From NCBI GenBank assembly GCA_009193005.1, contig SDWI01000207.1, positions 455,722-519,721 of the forward strand: a DNA stretch of 64,000 nt. Reading direction: 5' to 3'. Below, one piece after another: positions 34,801 through 47,573 of the stretch (position 1 is the first letter of the stretch; the number at the start of each line of letters is the position of its first letter). The translations under genes were made by a program, and so were the position numbers. The notes beneath the pieces were generated by a model, which saw only the letters and a list, made by a program, of their open reading frames with translations, was not told where the DNA came from and made no database searches. This DNA comes from Lamellibrachia luymesi (lineage: Eukaryota > Annelida > Polychaeta > Sabellida > Siboglinidae).

Positions 34801-37800
34801 CTAATCTTGCCAATGTATCTATACCAGGGACAAAAGAATATAGTATGCATATACTTATGCATATTATTATTGTACAAAGGCCAAATACACAATTTGGGGC
34901 AAGAAATGCTGCGTAAAAGTCAACACTAACCAGCACAAGAGTTTTTAGCCTCACGTTCATTTCATAGAAACTGTTATGTATATTTCAAACAAATCTTACA
35001 TGCAGCTTAGATATGAATGGTATAGCTTCAAACTATTATTCACCACAGTGAGCTACGTCTGCATGCATGATTAAATAACTGCACTCTACACTCAGCTGAC
35101 AACGAGAGGAGATGTCATGCAACAATGAACCCTTGTTAAACATTTGACGACACTGTTGACAGACATAGCATTAGTGTGACATTGTAACCCATGCTGTTAA
35201 ATACTGCCACCATTTAGATTGCATGTTGTAAAACACTAACAATTCATGCCAACTAAACCTCACTAACAATACACATGCAAGTGTTAACCACCCACATGGA
35301 AATAGTGTCCGAACAATTCTTCATGTAAGTGAAATTCCAGTAGACTTTGTAGAAATACATTAAACCAATCAAACACGCTGCAGTCAAACATGTCTGTGTT
35401 GAACGTATTATAGAATTAAGTTTTCTTCATGACTGAGCATGGCCACCATCTCAGTGATTTCATACGACAATCAATCAACCGCATAGGGCTTCACTTGCTG
35501 TAGGAGTATCAGGAATGTTGCCGCATCAAATACGCCGCAAATCATCATCACCGGGTGCCGTGTCTGTTGCAGGCGTAGATAATCATACCCCTTTAATTCA
35601 CACGATCACACGAGGTGTCTTCAAACAGTCCTATTGTACCCTGTCCCAGGCTGCTACACCATAAACATTTTTACAGCAAAACAAAAGTCATGGTTTTGGG
35701 GCTATGCATCTACAAGACAATAATACAAACTAACCACGTGCAACTAAAACAAGAATATGCCACAGATTTACTCAGAATGTGTTCTAAAAGTAGGATATTC
35801 CGGTCATTTCTCCAGTTGACTGAGCGCTGACATGTTATTGTTAACCAGCGAGACCGATAAGAGCAGGCACAGGTCTGTGAAAATAGGTCATCCTAGACTA
35901 TTGTGACATACTAAGGTAGGCAAACATACATGGAACCAATGCAGTCAAAAATAAATGTGTTATTTTGCCAGAAAGAAGCAAGTTTAGTAAACAAAGGCCA
36001 AAATATGTTACATAAGTTGAGGTTGGATGCAAACAGGATAGCCATATTGTATTGGCAAATATAGGAATTGGCATAAACAAATATATTTTCATTTGGCGAG
36101 CAAATTTTGCTACACTTTGGTACTCAAGACGTAGGGTTATCTAACAGTATGGTGCAGCCCCTGAAATTAAGATGTGTGTTCAACAAGGTTTCCTAGTAAA
36201 CCACTGGCATAATATTCTTAACTGCAGTTGCAAATGACGTTTTAGTAACTCTTTTTGGTGCATAGACCCAAAATCATGACTTTTGTTTCTCTTTAATCCT
36301 TCGCAATCCTCTGCTTCTGGGTCAATGTTCTACTTTTCTCATTGTCATCACATGGCCTACAAATTCCACTGTTCTAAGAACGTCTTAATTACTTTTTTCT
36401 GTCCACGATATTCTGAGCATTCTTGTGTAGAACCACATGGCTGTTCTTTTCAGATCGCTTAGTCTTTGACTATGATTCTCAACAGTACATCAGAGCACGA
36501 CAATCTCTTTGTCCATCCGCACATTTTTCTCATTGTGATTACCATGAGCCCATTTGTCAAAGTGAACAAATTATTACGACTATCAATACAAATTAGTCTC
36601 CGACTGGTCAGCTGCACACAAAAAACGTGCACACTTTTTGAATAAAAGTGAAACCACGCCGACAACCCACCGAAGAAACAAACATGCCAAGCAACACAAC
36701 ATTCCTACCGACGAGGGGCAAACAAGGGAAGGAGTTATCCCACAGCCAACATGCTAGTATGGAAGCTGAGCGTACCTGGAGTGACTGTCTCGTCACAGTC
36801 TGGACAGCGCCTGATTTACCTGGCATTAGTGCCACTCTAGGCATCTGAAGGAAATAGGCTCCAGTTACTCACACCAAATAGGTCAGATTTAATATGTTTT
36901 TAATACCTTTTCTCTTAGCAAATTCAGTACAAAACAGTAAAGAAATGTCGTTCAAACTTCCTCTAGGAGCTATTTATTTATTTGGTGACCAAAACTGTAT
37001 GTTTTAGTTAAAAGGCATATTGCTTGGCGTACGCAGTCTATTCCACCTTTAGCAGATTGTAGCCTAGTCAAGGCCTTAAAAAAGCAAAGATCTTTTAAGA
37101 TAACTAACACACCCTGGAAGAAACGGCTTTAGTTTTATGCAAGTGAACTCAACAAATATTTTCTCTTGCTGGTCGATCAAAGTGCTTTATTTAATGTTAG
37201 CGTCTGAATCCAAAGAAATGTCCAGATTGATAGTTCCAATTTGTTCACCTTGGAAAAATCAAACATTTTCAGTATTAGTAATATGATTTGCCCAGGGCAC
37301 AAACTCGCATGATTGAACATGGTAACTGTAAACGTGCCGCGGTTATGCAATGAAAATTGGACAAAACTAAATCTACATACACCTCACATTGCAGCCCTGC
37401 TTACAGGACTGTTACTGCCACCACTGTGCCACTAAGGTTGACTAGACAAAGAACGCACGCTCCTACCTGAACTGTTTGACCTCCGAGTGTATGAACGGTG
37501 CCTGTCGAGTATTTGTTCGAGAGTATCGCCATCTTAGGAACCTGCAGAAAAACATTGGCATCGTCTAGTCAAATTATTCATCATGATAGAAATCATATGG
37601 TTTTAAATATAGGTCAATCAATCCATCCATTATGCCCCTGGCATACCTATTCGTGCAAACACCATTGTGATTTCACCTGGAAGCTGTTTATTCTTGTGAT
37701 TCCATCACTGGAATCTTCCCTCTCTGTGTCATTCAATAGGCTGCTTGTGTTTGTGTAAATATGCATCTTGGAAGATTCTCATTTAGGCATGCAGTTAAAT

Positions 37801-40800
37801 TTTTTCCCATGGCTAAGATTTTGTCAGCCGTTATGAACAACTGACAATTCTTTACTGCACTGCCGTACTCTGCATAATTCCACCATACGCCTTTACACAG
37901 ATGAATGAACGGAGGCAATGAATGTTTCGATTCAACAACAGGTGGATTTGAACCAAGGTCTCTTAGGACGTTCTCAATTGATGACATTTGCATATTTGCA
38001 CAAAGCGTACTAATTCTCTCACACCCCTATTCCCGCCTTGAATTAGTACTTTAAAATGTTGACCATTTTCCAGGTTGAAAAAAGATTGATGTAATAACAT
38101 TACGAGTGTTTTTTTTGTGTTTTTAAAACAACCCCATTGTGTCATATTAATAATTGTTTTCTACAAAATTCTGAATTTCCAAGATGTCAGACTGTTATTA
38201 CAGTGTCGCGCTGTGGTCGGTTACAAATTAAAACAATGGCAGTTCTGTAACAGTTCACCGTGCGGCGCTGCGTGATGCAACAGTGGTCATATTTACGCGA
38301 CCGACAATAAAAAAATTAGTACACAAACCTTGACCCCTGCCCCATTAGCATGCTTTTGCGAATAAGTAAATGTCAACAAGTGTGGTACATATAGTAAGGG
38401 TGTCTTACCGAGGACACAGCAACCCCCTGCGTTGTCTTGACCAGCGTGACAATCTGAGGCTGACTGGACGACTGTCCACTCTTTTGGACGGTGACCACCT
38501 GGCGAGGCACCTGACCAGCGATCGACTGACCAACTCCCCGCAGGATCGTGGTACCGGGCGTACCAACGCGGATCGTTTGCGTGCCGGGGGTCCCAATGCG
38601 GATCGTCTGTGTTCCTGGCATGCCGACGCGGATCGTCTGAGTCCCGGGTTGTCCGACACGGATCGTCTGTGTTCCGGGACCGCCGACGCGGATCGTCTGT
38701 GTTCCGGGACCGCCGACGCGGATCGTCTGAATCGTTGGTGTCGACTGTGCAGATCCAACTGCATGGACAGGTGTAAAATTGGGAATTAAATAATATTTCA
38801 AACATCTACATTACCTAAAGCAATTGTTCTTATGATACCATCAACAAAAGGAAAAAGATATAACTAAAGTGCAATAGTTACTAACGTTTATCCCTAAATG
38901 TCAATTAACTAAAATAAATCTACTTTAGAAATAGCATTTGCACAAAAACAGAACACGTATTTCAATCTAAATGTTACAAAGGGAAACCATTCACACAAAT
39001 TAACATTCGTAACCACAACCACAAAGCAGAAAATAACGAAACCGATACATGCGTCATCCCCCAGAATATCATCACAAGATTCAAAGTCACTGACTCACTT
39101 GACCTCCCCGTTACTGGGGTGACCTTGACCCCAGATGAACTGACAACAGTAGGGGTGACGACCTTGATGCCCGAGACGGGGGTCGTCGTCACACCTGCTG
39201 TGGTGTTGATCTTCTGTGTAGCTGCTGCGGCAGCCGCCAGGGCGGCGATACCGCTCATCTGACCACTACTTGTGGTCGTCACCTGAGGAACAGACACACG
39301 TGATAATTACTTTGTCAATAAAATAGCACAATATTTGAATCAACAAATATCTGAATCAACAAACTGAAATATCAGCAACTCATAAAGGTGAAATCGAGCA
39401 AGATTGTTGACAGAAATAAAACACACAATTCACGCAAATCTTTTGCCTTGAAACGAACCGATCATGTATCTACGCTAATGCATCGTGTTTGAAGTTATTT
39501 AAACGTCAGATCAGCAGATTTTTGCATTCCGATGCGGGCGTTGTGATTTCTGTTTAATATCAGAAGGCGTTATTTTTGGTATGATGCATTCTTTGCCGAA
39601 AGTAATTCTTTCCTATTTTCTAATTCGAAGTGCATGTTGCACTTCCATCGATAACACACCCACCGCCTAGCAATCAAAACATGATATTCCGGGTAACAAC
39701 TATAGTTTAATTTTGTATTAAACAGACTATTCATGCACTATACATATTTGAACATCAGTTAATCTGATTCGTGACTGGCTCAATAAATCGAGGAGTAAAT
39801 CTTAACTCACTCCACTGCTGGGGGCCGACACGACAGTGATCCCTCCGATGGTCTTGGCACCGGCTGGAATGCTGATGATCTGAGGCTGTGAGCCCGGCTG
39901 CGCACTGACCAGCTTGACCGCCTGTGAAGACATGGCTATTGGTGAACGCTGCCGAACAATGCGCGTCGTCGCGCCCCGTATCTGGCCCGTGGGGGTCAGT
40001 GGTAGTGTGGACATGGTCGTACCAGAGAGGTTCCGGATGTGTTGGACAGTGGTCATACCTGCAAGAACGTCTACGGTAGTCAATTATTCTGCCCAGTCCT
40101 GGATGTAGGTACTCTACTCATGGTCAATTGGAATTTAGTAATGCAATATTGTGTAATCTTATTCACATTAGTTAGCAAAAAATAAAAATATTATTTACCT
40201 ATTTCATATTATTATATATCTTAAATTATTCATTATTATTAATGTATATTCATTGTTTTCTTATTATTATATGGCTACATTGTGCTTCATTTATTTAAAA
40301 CTAATCATTAGTTGTTTCTCTCCTACTTGTCCTTGAAATCCGACATAAGACTGGCATTGATTATTAAAGGTATGTATTTGTTTACTTATACATTATAGAC
40401 CATGTTATTAATTTTTAACATGCTGTAATGCGCCGCAAAACAATCTTGGATCTGACACAATATCAAATAAAATATATTGTTATTATGTTCAACCCATCCA
40501 CTGGTGCAATCTGTCCCTCTTTCCCACACCCGAATTTAACCCCAACCGCACATTCTGATCATTTTTAATTTGAATGTTCTGGAAGCTTTTGCTTGACTTT
40601 ACTGTAACGCCGATTTACATTTTGGTGTTTTCCATTTCATGATTTAGCACAAATTAGCAATGGCCGATCGGGTTCACCATATCACAATCAGACTCCCAGG
40701 TCGTAACTGACATGTAGATTTCTACTGCAAAAATAATTTTGTAGCGACAAATCACAAGAAAACTCCAAAATGTCAATTATTAGGAAAAAAATGCTGGGCT

Positions 40801-43800
40801 CCTTGTATCATGAAAAAATATGGTTAGTGAAGCCGTAATTATCTCCAACCCCTTGACCTACCTGCCGGTCGAACGACGGTGGTGTGTGGAGGCAGTCCGG
40901 GAACAGCCTTGGCAAGGGGGGTGCTGCTGGGGGTGGAGGTGGGGGTGAGGGCTTGGGAGGGGGGCATGTCATATTTCTGTAGCTGCAGTAGGTAGGCGTC
41001 AGCGGTAGGCAGTGCGCCCCAGCACACCTCGAGGGTGTTGGTGCTGGCCCGGACAAGCTGGACACGAGACGGAGAGGGCGGCTTCTCCGTCTCGAGGAAC
41101 CACAGGTCCTTGAAGCACACCTGCAACAGACATCGATTTTCATGTGAAATTTCCCCCGACGTTTTCAACTAATTAATTGCAAATAATGCTTTATTTGTGT
41201 GTAGTGGCGTAGGCAAGAATCATTGCACCAAGCCAGTCATGCCATCAATATATCCAATCAACAACCATTACAGCTTGCCCATCTAGGCATGTGGCCATGT
41301 ACGTCACAATAGTCTCTTATTCCCTAAATAAGAGCAATTTTCATGACTGGCACGGACACTTTACTCTTTCTTGCAACTTATTTACAAAGAGTGAACGAAT
41401 ACTTGTGTCACTGTGTCAACACTCAAAAATCTACTTCACAAATTACTAGTGCACTATTCATCAGTTTGAATTTTTTTTATTCAAACCATTGCAGTTGTTT
41501 CTCATTTATCAAGCCATTCTAGATCATTTTTGGATGATCTCAAAACAATACCGTATGAAAGAATTGATGTCATGAATTTTGAATTACACCGACCTGTGTG
41601 CAACTTTGCATTCGCCAGCCATCACGCAAAACTGCCTGCAATTGCTCAAATTTAGCACCTTAGAGTGTCACAAGTTTTGAGATTATCCGTTAGCAAACCT
41701 GCAGTTTCAATAACGACTATTTTAGCAAACAAAATTCCAAGCTTCTCAAAGATTTTTTGCTTTTCGAACTTCGCCCTAGACAATCACCTGATTGTTCCAC
41801 GCCTTCCTGTATCCATCTCGACCGCTCCAGACGTACAGACGCGTGTGAATGGCGACAGAGCAGTGCCCCGCCCGTGCCCTTGGCAGGGCATCCTCAAACA
41901 CCTCCATAGCTAGGGGTTCCCATGTCATTGTGTCTACAGGGAACATGCCAAAAGTGAGCAAACATGGCAGTGATAATAAAAGTACGGTTTTACCATTAAC
42001 AGGGTAACATTTTCCCACAGGGTCTAGAGGATAAATGCCTCCCAATTCCCATGGGTAAATCACATATCCTTTGTTATATCCCATAACATTTGCATATTCT
42101 GTTATACAGCAGAGCAATCTATTGTTTATTTTCCTGATGCATACCTTCTTAAACTTAAAGCACAGTTTGCAGAGAGAGGTATAAAGTGTTTCCTATTTTC
42201 AAAACATTTCTCGCATCAGCAAATGGACAAGGAAGCCATTGTCTTGTTGAGAGTTCAACGATTATTCATCTATGTGTAACCTGCCGTTCTGAGATATTTG
42301 TCAATTTCATTTTTAAGAACCAACTTTACATATTTTTATTCAAAATCATTAATTAGTTTCAAATAGTGCAGACAGAACTTATTTTTTCATCAGAATTAAA
42401 TCATTTTAAAGTGTTTGACCCTGCAAATTCACCAGAGCTACCGGTCAGCCAAGGTGAGTGAAACGGTCAGTTTGATTTATGATGGACAAAACCATGTCTT
42501 CTGTGGCTTAAAAAAACATGGGGAACGCCATCAAACGCATCTCACTATGCAAAACAGAACATCGGCTGAACTGATGTGTCTCCATATCATTATTTATTAT
42601 TAGTAACTTATATACTAGGCACCAATACTTTATAAAATAACATGTATACCATACCAAGGTTGAGCGAGGCGAGAGTATTCGTGCATTTCCACTCTTTTTC
42701 GTGCGTCGCTACTTTGACATCATCCATCACGAGTGGCACCCAGCCGCCAAACACAAACATCCTGCATGACACAAGCAGGTCATCTCGTAAAAGTATGTCA
42801 CTTATGAGAAATTAAACAATTCGAAAACACTATGCGACTATCTAAGCTTTCTCTTGCTTGGCTCCATGTATTATTTACCCTTTCTGTGAATCGCCAGATG
42901 TCTTGGTATATATAACCCCATGAGTGGTTTACATAATAATGGCTGCATAACATCAACAACTAGACACCAAAAATATTATTTTGGGTGGCCTCTATTGGTA
43001 TGCCTAGCAACAGTAGTACGAGTCACAGGTCGCATAGCCAGCCCTTTTTGGGCATCAAACATATTGCGTTATTTATTCCAGACAAAGGTAATAACTACAT
43101 GAACTACAACACCCTGAAAGTTTGTCAACTTCCAGACAAGACAATCAAATATGGCAGACTTACTTTTTACATTTAAAAACTGTTAACACTAGTTGTATTT
43201 CTTGAAGCAGGATGGGCTGGCCATGGTTCACATCACCATTGGTAATTTATCTTTCAAAAATTCAATACTGAAATGTCAATCTATCGGAAAATGACAGAAT
43301 CCAAAAACTGCACTTATTGGATTTTATGGCTCAACAGTGGTCTTCAAAATCCAAGGAGTAATATCAAATTGCTGTAGATTAATGTCCTAGATTATCCTGT
43401 TAAAGTAATATGAAGCATGTTAGCAAAATCACAACAAACCTGTTGCCAATAACAGTGGCTGAGTGAAGGCTTCTGGGAAGGGGCGGAATTCCTTGTATAA
43501 CAGGCTTCGACCAAGTCATTGTATCTACAGACAATCAAACACAGCTAGGTTTACACTTCAATTCGCATGCATGCAACGTCCATTATTCTATTATGTTGAA
43601 TTTGCAGAACAATGGTTCCCTGGTTGCCCGGGGCATGTAAAATATATGGTCGGACAAGCTGGCATAAACCACCACTTGCCCGGACAAGTAAGCTAGTCGC
43701 TAGAAGCTAAGTCGGTATAAACCTTGTCCAATCAAATGTAGCAGCGTTGCTGAAGTTTTGACATGACATGCTTTTATTTTAATTGTTCTTTATTGTAATG

Positions 43801-46800
43801 AGCACTGTAACATACGGTATATAAAACCATAACCGTTCTGACCATGTAGATTTTACGTAATGAATAATGGAAATTAAGCCACCAAATGACATAAGCAGTA
43901 CCCGTAGGTCGTTGTCACCAGGGGCAGCCCAGCAGAGCGCGGGAAAATTTTTTTTTCATTCGTTTGCGATCAACATGTTTCTAACGCCGCCAAAAGCAGA
44001 CCAGAAACCTGGCCAATTAACCGTAAGACAAGCTACCTAGACCAGAAAAACGTGAAGGAGCAGCGAATAACTATGAACATGGAAAACAAACATGTTTCTA
44101 GACAAATGGAAAAGCAAAATTTCCAAGGTTGCAGACATATGACGACATATTTTCATGATAATGCATCAAATTCATTAATGATATCAGGGCAACTAAAAAC
44201 CTTAATGTCAAGCCCTGTGGAAGCCCTTGGCTTAAACCAAATCACAGAGATGAAAGGATAGCAAATTTGCAAAGAATTGTCACACCATTTATCAAATATT
44301 TCAAGTGTTTTGCACTGATGGCATTTTGAAAGAACAATATGCAATGTTGACCATATTTTAATATTTCTCCATGCTTCAAATGAGCGTGTCTGCCCAAGTT
44401 ATTGTTGGTCTATTGCTTCAAGACAACTTGCGAGTTAGAAAAAAATGTACCAAGACTGATGCGATGGCAGAGACCAGCACTTTTTACTGTAGATTTAATA
44501 TCACAGGCAAAATTGTAGTTTGCGATTTAACTTGATAAGACACACGGCAAGAACACCCTGCCAGTTCCCGTTCCACGCCAACTTGATGGCTTTTACTCAA
44601 TGGTTTTAATTGAATTAATTTATTTATATAAAATATTTATATATATATATATATATTTATTTATAAAAAATAATAATTTAATTACACGTTTTACATAGGT
44701 ATTTATTTGTTTTATTTTGATGTGTATATTTTATCTTCGTTATATAACTATGTATGCAAGAGTGGATGTGATTGATGGTCCATTGAAAATCACGCGATAA
44801 ACGTGACAAGGTCACCGTCATGAAATAAAGCCTTTTCTGCTACTACTACTTAAATGGGTCGTACCGATCTCGAGTTGCCACAGATCGCCAAGGCGACAGC
44901 CGCTCATTCCACCATAGATGATAAGGCGATGTCGATTGTTCATCTTGCTTGTGTACGCGATGCATGAGTGCGACTCCCTCGGAGGGGGTGCCTGCCCGTG
45001 GGTTTGTGGGAAATCCCACAACATTGTACTACTGTTTGGCTTCAGTTCCAATGTGTAGAGGTCATTCAGGTAACTGCAACATTAGTTAATACATCAACAT
45101 TTCTAATAAATATGTTTGGTTGGTTTTCTCTAGTTCACTGTAAATATATCATGACAGAATTGTTTCGCAATTTGTGCGAAGAATAAAATCAGTGATGTTC
45201 TGCCCCCCCCCAACAATATCCATTTTCTCCTGAACTATTTCCTTGTCATCATACAAATATTATAAACATCAGCTAATATGATAATGTACTTGATAAAAAA
45301 TAATTATATAATTTGTATTAACTAATGTAAAGAGCCAGCCAGTAACTGAACATGTACAACCCTACACATATTTACAAAATAATCACACCACACAGGCGGT
45401 CTTCACAATTGTCATTTCCCCCATAATGAGTGTCTGACCCTGCAAATTCACCAGAGCTACCGGTCAGCCACGGTGAGTGAAATGGTCAGTTTGATTTACG
45501 ATGGACAAAACCATGTTTTCTGTGCCTTGAAAAAACATGGGGAACGCCATCAAACGTAAGTAATTCATACCACAATACAAAACATGCATATGATCTGTGA
45601 CAAATTAAGTCAACACTTCTCCCCCAAACAATATGTTTTCACTTACCGTGGAATATTATTCTTTGGGTCTTCGCTTTCATTGGCCAGTCCGCCAAAGAGG
45701 TAAACTTTGTTTCCAAGCAACGTGAAACTGTGTCCTGCGAGGTGGTTCAAGAAATGCTGGTTATGTTCAGGACATAAATAAATAAACTGGCATTCAAGTG
45801 TTACTTTGCATATAACACAAAAAAGTTATATTTTTTCAACATTTCTTGTCTCCCGTAGTGTCAATACATGTCAACTAATTCCTGGGTGAAAAAAAAAAAA
45901 GGTATATTTAATGTGTATGTGCACTTATAAAACAAAATTTTTTCAAGTTTTAGGTGTATTTTAAACTGCAATAGTATCATTATTTGTTGAGATGCCAATT
46001 AATTACTGTAAAAGTACCCTCACATCTCGAATTTGGCAACGTCGACGACAGCCGGGAAATCGTTGTTAGCAGACAGCAACTCAGACACGGCTTCTTCTTT
46101 GTGGTATCCCAATATACCAATTGTATTAATAATTAAAGCAATTGTGCTAATACAACATTTTCAACTGGCACATGCGTCTACCTACTGCGCTGTGGTGTCG
46201 TCTCAAATATATAAAAGGCAAGACCATATAGCATTGCCCTAAATTTTGCCAAATTCGGGCATGTACTATGCCACGGAAATTTTGTTAAACAACGAATACA
46301 CCAAAGTACTCAGATATGCATGCTATATGGATCACAGTCCTATATAACTCACCCAATCTGGGACACGGCGGTGGATTGTTTTTCGGTGGCTTTGGCTTGA
46401 GACGCTTCCATTCCCATCGACTTGCCTGTAACTCGTACAGCTCATTCGAATATTTCCCATACTCGACCATGCCACCGAAGACAAGTATACGGGTGCCATC
46501 GCAGACAAATCCATACGCTGCGCACCCCGGAGGTATGTCACCCCTCACGGCCGGCACAAACCACTGGCTTGTAGCTGTAGAAATACAATGCAACTTAGGT
46601 GAGCTGTAATGATCACAAAAACAAAGTGTTGTAAATGGGTCATTAATTAGTGGGGTGCTAGCCGCTAGTTTTATTTTAGCAAACGTGGTCTACATAATTA
46701 ATCCATGTGTTACTATAAAAACACTTCACATTTAATTAGTGCAAACAACACTGGATATGTTTTTTATTTAATGGGAAACGCCATAACTGTCACCAGATGG

Positions 46801-47573
46801 CGCCAAAAATACGTATATCAGTTAGAAAACAAGCGTACATCGCCGTTGGAAGCATTAACTTTTGTCTAGATGTCCTGATATCGAAACGATGTTACAACAC
46901 ACTCAACTGTGAGTGCTGTTAAAAAGAAACAATTGCATCGCTAGATCAACTGATTCGCGGCGGCATTTTCCGCCATTTTTTGTACAGCTCAGCGGCAGGA
47001 TTTCCCTCCCAAAACATGTTGCAAGATCGCCGGCACGAGTAAATTATCCGAGGAGAGAATGCATTAGAAGTGGCATTTACCGAGACATGAATTGACCCAA
47101 ATCAATATTATGTACACACGCGAGACGCAATTTCGCGCATGCGTTAGAAATTAATTGAAAATGTCTTCCCCGCAAACGAATGTTGGGCGCCGCCATTTTG
47201 CTTTTTGCCGTTATACATTTCTCGTCTGAAACGCATAAATATTCCTTTTTTAATAAAAGTGGGTATAGGAGAACGCATTTTGATAATTTTCCCACAGGAT
47301 TACGATTTATCAAATAATTCAGTCAATAATTTCAAGAGCGCGAAATAATGGCGAACAACAACAAAGACCGCCATTTTGACAACAGTTGAAGTGCCACTGA
47401 AGTTTAGACTCACCTGTATTAAAAACGTGAAGCTCATCTACAATGCCTTCGTTCCCACCACCAAACACCACCATTAAGTCTTTGATTGCAACCGCTCGAT
47501 GTCCATGTCGGGGCCTGGGACATGGCCCTGATGTGTTTGTTATCCGCTTCCACTTCAGTATGGGTGCCGCCAT
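25820..47573 (-). CDS. HCFC1: Host cell factor 1 (HCF-1) homologue, 23 exons
   Basis: Exons, 5' to 3': 47573-47414, 46574-46353, 45734-45647, 45073-44865, 43524-43440, 42761-42655, 41933-41788, 41120-40862, 40058-39811, 39282-39099, 38758-38409, 37541-37467, 36844-36776, 34742-34596, 34275-33972, 32774-32637, 32175-31333, 30118-30012, 29491-29315, 28491-28303, 27646-27346, 26833-26758, 25877-25820. Phases agree; the sum is 4542 bases (1513 aa). Domains: six-bladed kelch domain (about 1-340), an N-terminal fibronectin segment split by a Pro/Ser linker (340-425), a Thr/Val/Gly-rich basic region (425-930), an acidic linker (931-1211), C-terminal fibronectin pair (about 1275-1469) and a lysine-rich nuclear-localisation tail. 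HCF-1 is a nuclear scaffold linking transcription factors to SET1/MLL, Sin3 and OGT complexes. The vertebrate-type OGT cleavage repeats are absent; two Taspase1-like sites are present. The start is the ATG at 47573 (context AACAAGATGG). Exons 36844 and 37541 are least certain. Confidence 0.93.
26090..26590 (-). repeat. Dispersed repeat family A, copy 3 (inverted, near full length)
   Basis: This is the reverse complement of the unit at 3961-4480 over its whole length: ACGAGTTAGCATGTTGCAGT and GGATACTAGGTAGG at its right end, TGTGTGGGTCAATGCGGATC in the middle, TCATCGAAAGAATTGACTTT to the left. It occupies most of the last HCF-1 intron (25878-26757). The frame at 26284-26496 within it is chance. 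Confidence 0.7.
27737..28133. repeat. About 198-bp direct duplication joined by a single N
   Basis: Copy 1 (27737-27932) and copy 2 (27934-28133) both run from CCAGACAGCATCAGAAATTTG to AACTGCCTGTGAT, differ at several positions and indels, and are separated by one N at 27933. The pattern suggests two alleles placed in series by the assembler rather than a true duplication. It lies in an HCF-1 intron, so coding is unaffected. Confidence 0.85.
28961..29035. repeat. 25-bp tandem repeat, three units
   Basis: CAAATAGCAGTAAGATGGGG units start at 28961, 28986 and 29011, in an HCF-1 intron. Confidence 0.9.
29492..31332. other. HCF-1 introns flanking exon 18
   Basis: The only coding part is exon 18 (30012-30118, minus), which encodes a TLAPVMVSNVPSSGLAPVSA-type segment ending KPEPKK. 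Its donor reads GTGTTG, weak but in phase with the next exon. The 30400-31300 part is AT-rich with no gene or recognisable element. Confidence 0.5.
31333..32175 (-). other. HCFC1: HCF-1 exon 17: acidic linker with two QVDG motifs
   Basis: This 843-bp exon encodes residues 931-1211, dominated by Glu, Asp, Gln and Ala runs. QVDGACDSDDSD (codons 31945-31934 for QVDG) and QVDGTSDPGDG (31900-31889) fit the Taspase1 consensus Q-[FILV]-D-G followed by acidic residues. Cleavage would fall after Asp 1010 and Asp 1025, separating the kelch/basic half from the fibronectin half. The 3' end offers two in-phase donors 15 bp apart (after 31348 or 31333). Confidence 0.85.
33466..33648. repeat. 60-bp tandem repeat, three units
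   Basis: GGTAAATCACAGAGCTTTCC units start at 33471, 33531 and 33591; the third is about 4 bp shorter. It lies in the HCF-1 intron between exons 15 and 16. Confidence 0.9.
34743..36775. other. HCF-1 intron 13, no feature seen
   Basis: This is a two-kilobase intron between exons ending at 36776 and starting at 34742. I found no additional in-phase exon, repeat array or RNA gene. Confidence 0.5.
38409..38758 (-). repeat. HCFC1: HCF-1 exon 11: coding 30-bp tandem repeat
   Basis: Six 10-residue units (PGTQTIRVGG, PGTQTIRVGQ, PGTQTIRVGM, PGTQTIRIGT and so on) are encoded by near-identical 30-bp DNA repeats at about 38545-38735, ending in a PGTTILRGV variant. They lie in the Thr/Val-rich basic region. 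Because DNA as well as protein is repeated, unit number is likely to vary between individuals. The remainder of the exon (VPRQVVTVQKSGQ, QPQIVTLVKTTQG) resembles the basic region of vertebrate HCF-1. Confidence 0.88.
39378..39660 (+). repeat. MITE-like family B, copy 2 (diverged)
   Basis: It runs parallel to 21590-21835: AAGGTGAAATCG start, TTCACGCAAATCTTTTG, GTATCTACGCTAATGCAT, GTTGTGATTTCTGTT-ATATCAG, ATGATGCATTCTTTGCCGAA, and an end of GAAGTGCATGTTGCACTTCC. It lies in the HCF-1 intron between exons 9 and 10. Confidence 0.55.
39700..39803 (+). repeat. Dispersed repeat family A, copy 4 (3' end only)
   Basis: The segment TATTAAACAGACTATTCATGC, ATTTGAACATCAGTTAATCT, GATTCGTGACTGGCTCAAT and CGAGGAGTAAATCTTAA matches the right end of the family. 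It stops about 8 bp from the donor of HCF-1 exon 9 (exon end 39811), directly following the family B copy. Confidence 0.5.
40063..40861. other. HCF-1 intron 8, no feature seen
   Basis: AT-rich intron between exons 8 and 9. No further structure was found. Confidence 0.5.
42414..42535. repeat. Duplicated intronic segment, copy 1
   Basis: Starting GACCCTGCAAATTCACCAGA and ending GGGGAACGCCATCAAACG, this 120-bp segment is more than 90 percent identical to 45433-45554 in the same orientation. It lies in the HCF-1 intron between exons 6 and 7. Confidence 0.85.
45433..45554. repeat. Duplicated intronic segment, copy 2
   Basis: This is the partner of 42414-42535, in the HCF-1 intron between exons 3 and 4. 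The homology ends sharply at both sides, so it is either a short mobile element or a piece of one. No inverted termini are evident. Confidence 0.85.
46575..47413 (-). promoter_or_regulatory. HCF-1 intron 1 with YY1-type motifs
   Basis: CCGCCATTTT(T/G) occurs at 46970-46980, 47190-47200 and 47368-47378, each matching the YY1 core (AAAATGGCGG on the minus strand). An opposite-strand ATGGCG lies at 47348-47353. The exon-1 start codon itself sits in a fourth perfect copy (47567-47577). Clusters downstream of the transcription start are typical YY1-controlled housekeeping promoters. Confidence 0.5.

Larger units (their letters stand above)
41788..47573 (-). other. HCFC1: HCF-1 kelch beta-propeller region (exons 1-7)
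   Basis: Kelch blades are visible as GPCPRPRHGHRAVAI with VVFGGGNEGIVDELHVFNT, the GFVCDGTRILVFGGMVEYGK blade, HSFTLLGNKVYLFGGLANES, LIIYGGMSGCRLGDLWQLEI, RSLHSATVIGN with MFVFGGWVPLVMDDVKV, and RARAGHCSVAIHTRLYVWSG. Each has the GG pair and following Y/L-W pattern. It is nearly colinear with human HCF-1 at residue level, the most conserved part of the gene. In vertebrate HCF-1 this domain binds partners carrying the short (D/E)HxY motif. Confidence 0.93.

Noticed and set aside
35034..36600. Additional HCF-1 exons in intron 13
   Set aside because: No in-phase open segment with acceptor and donor and HCF-like composition was found; the model closes without one.
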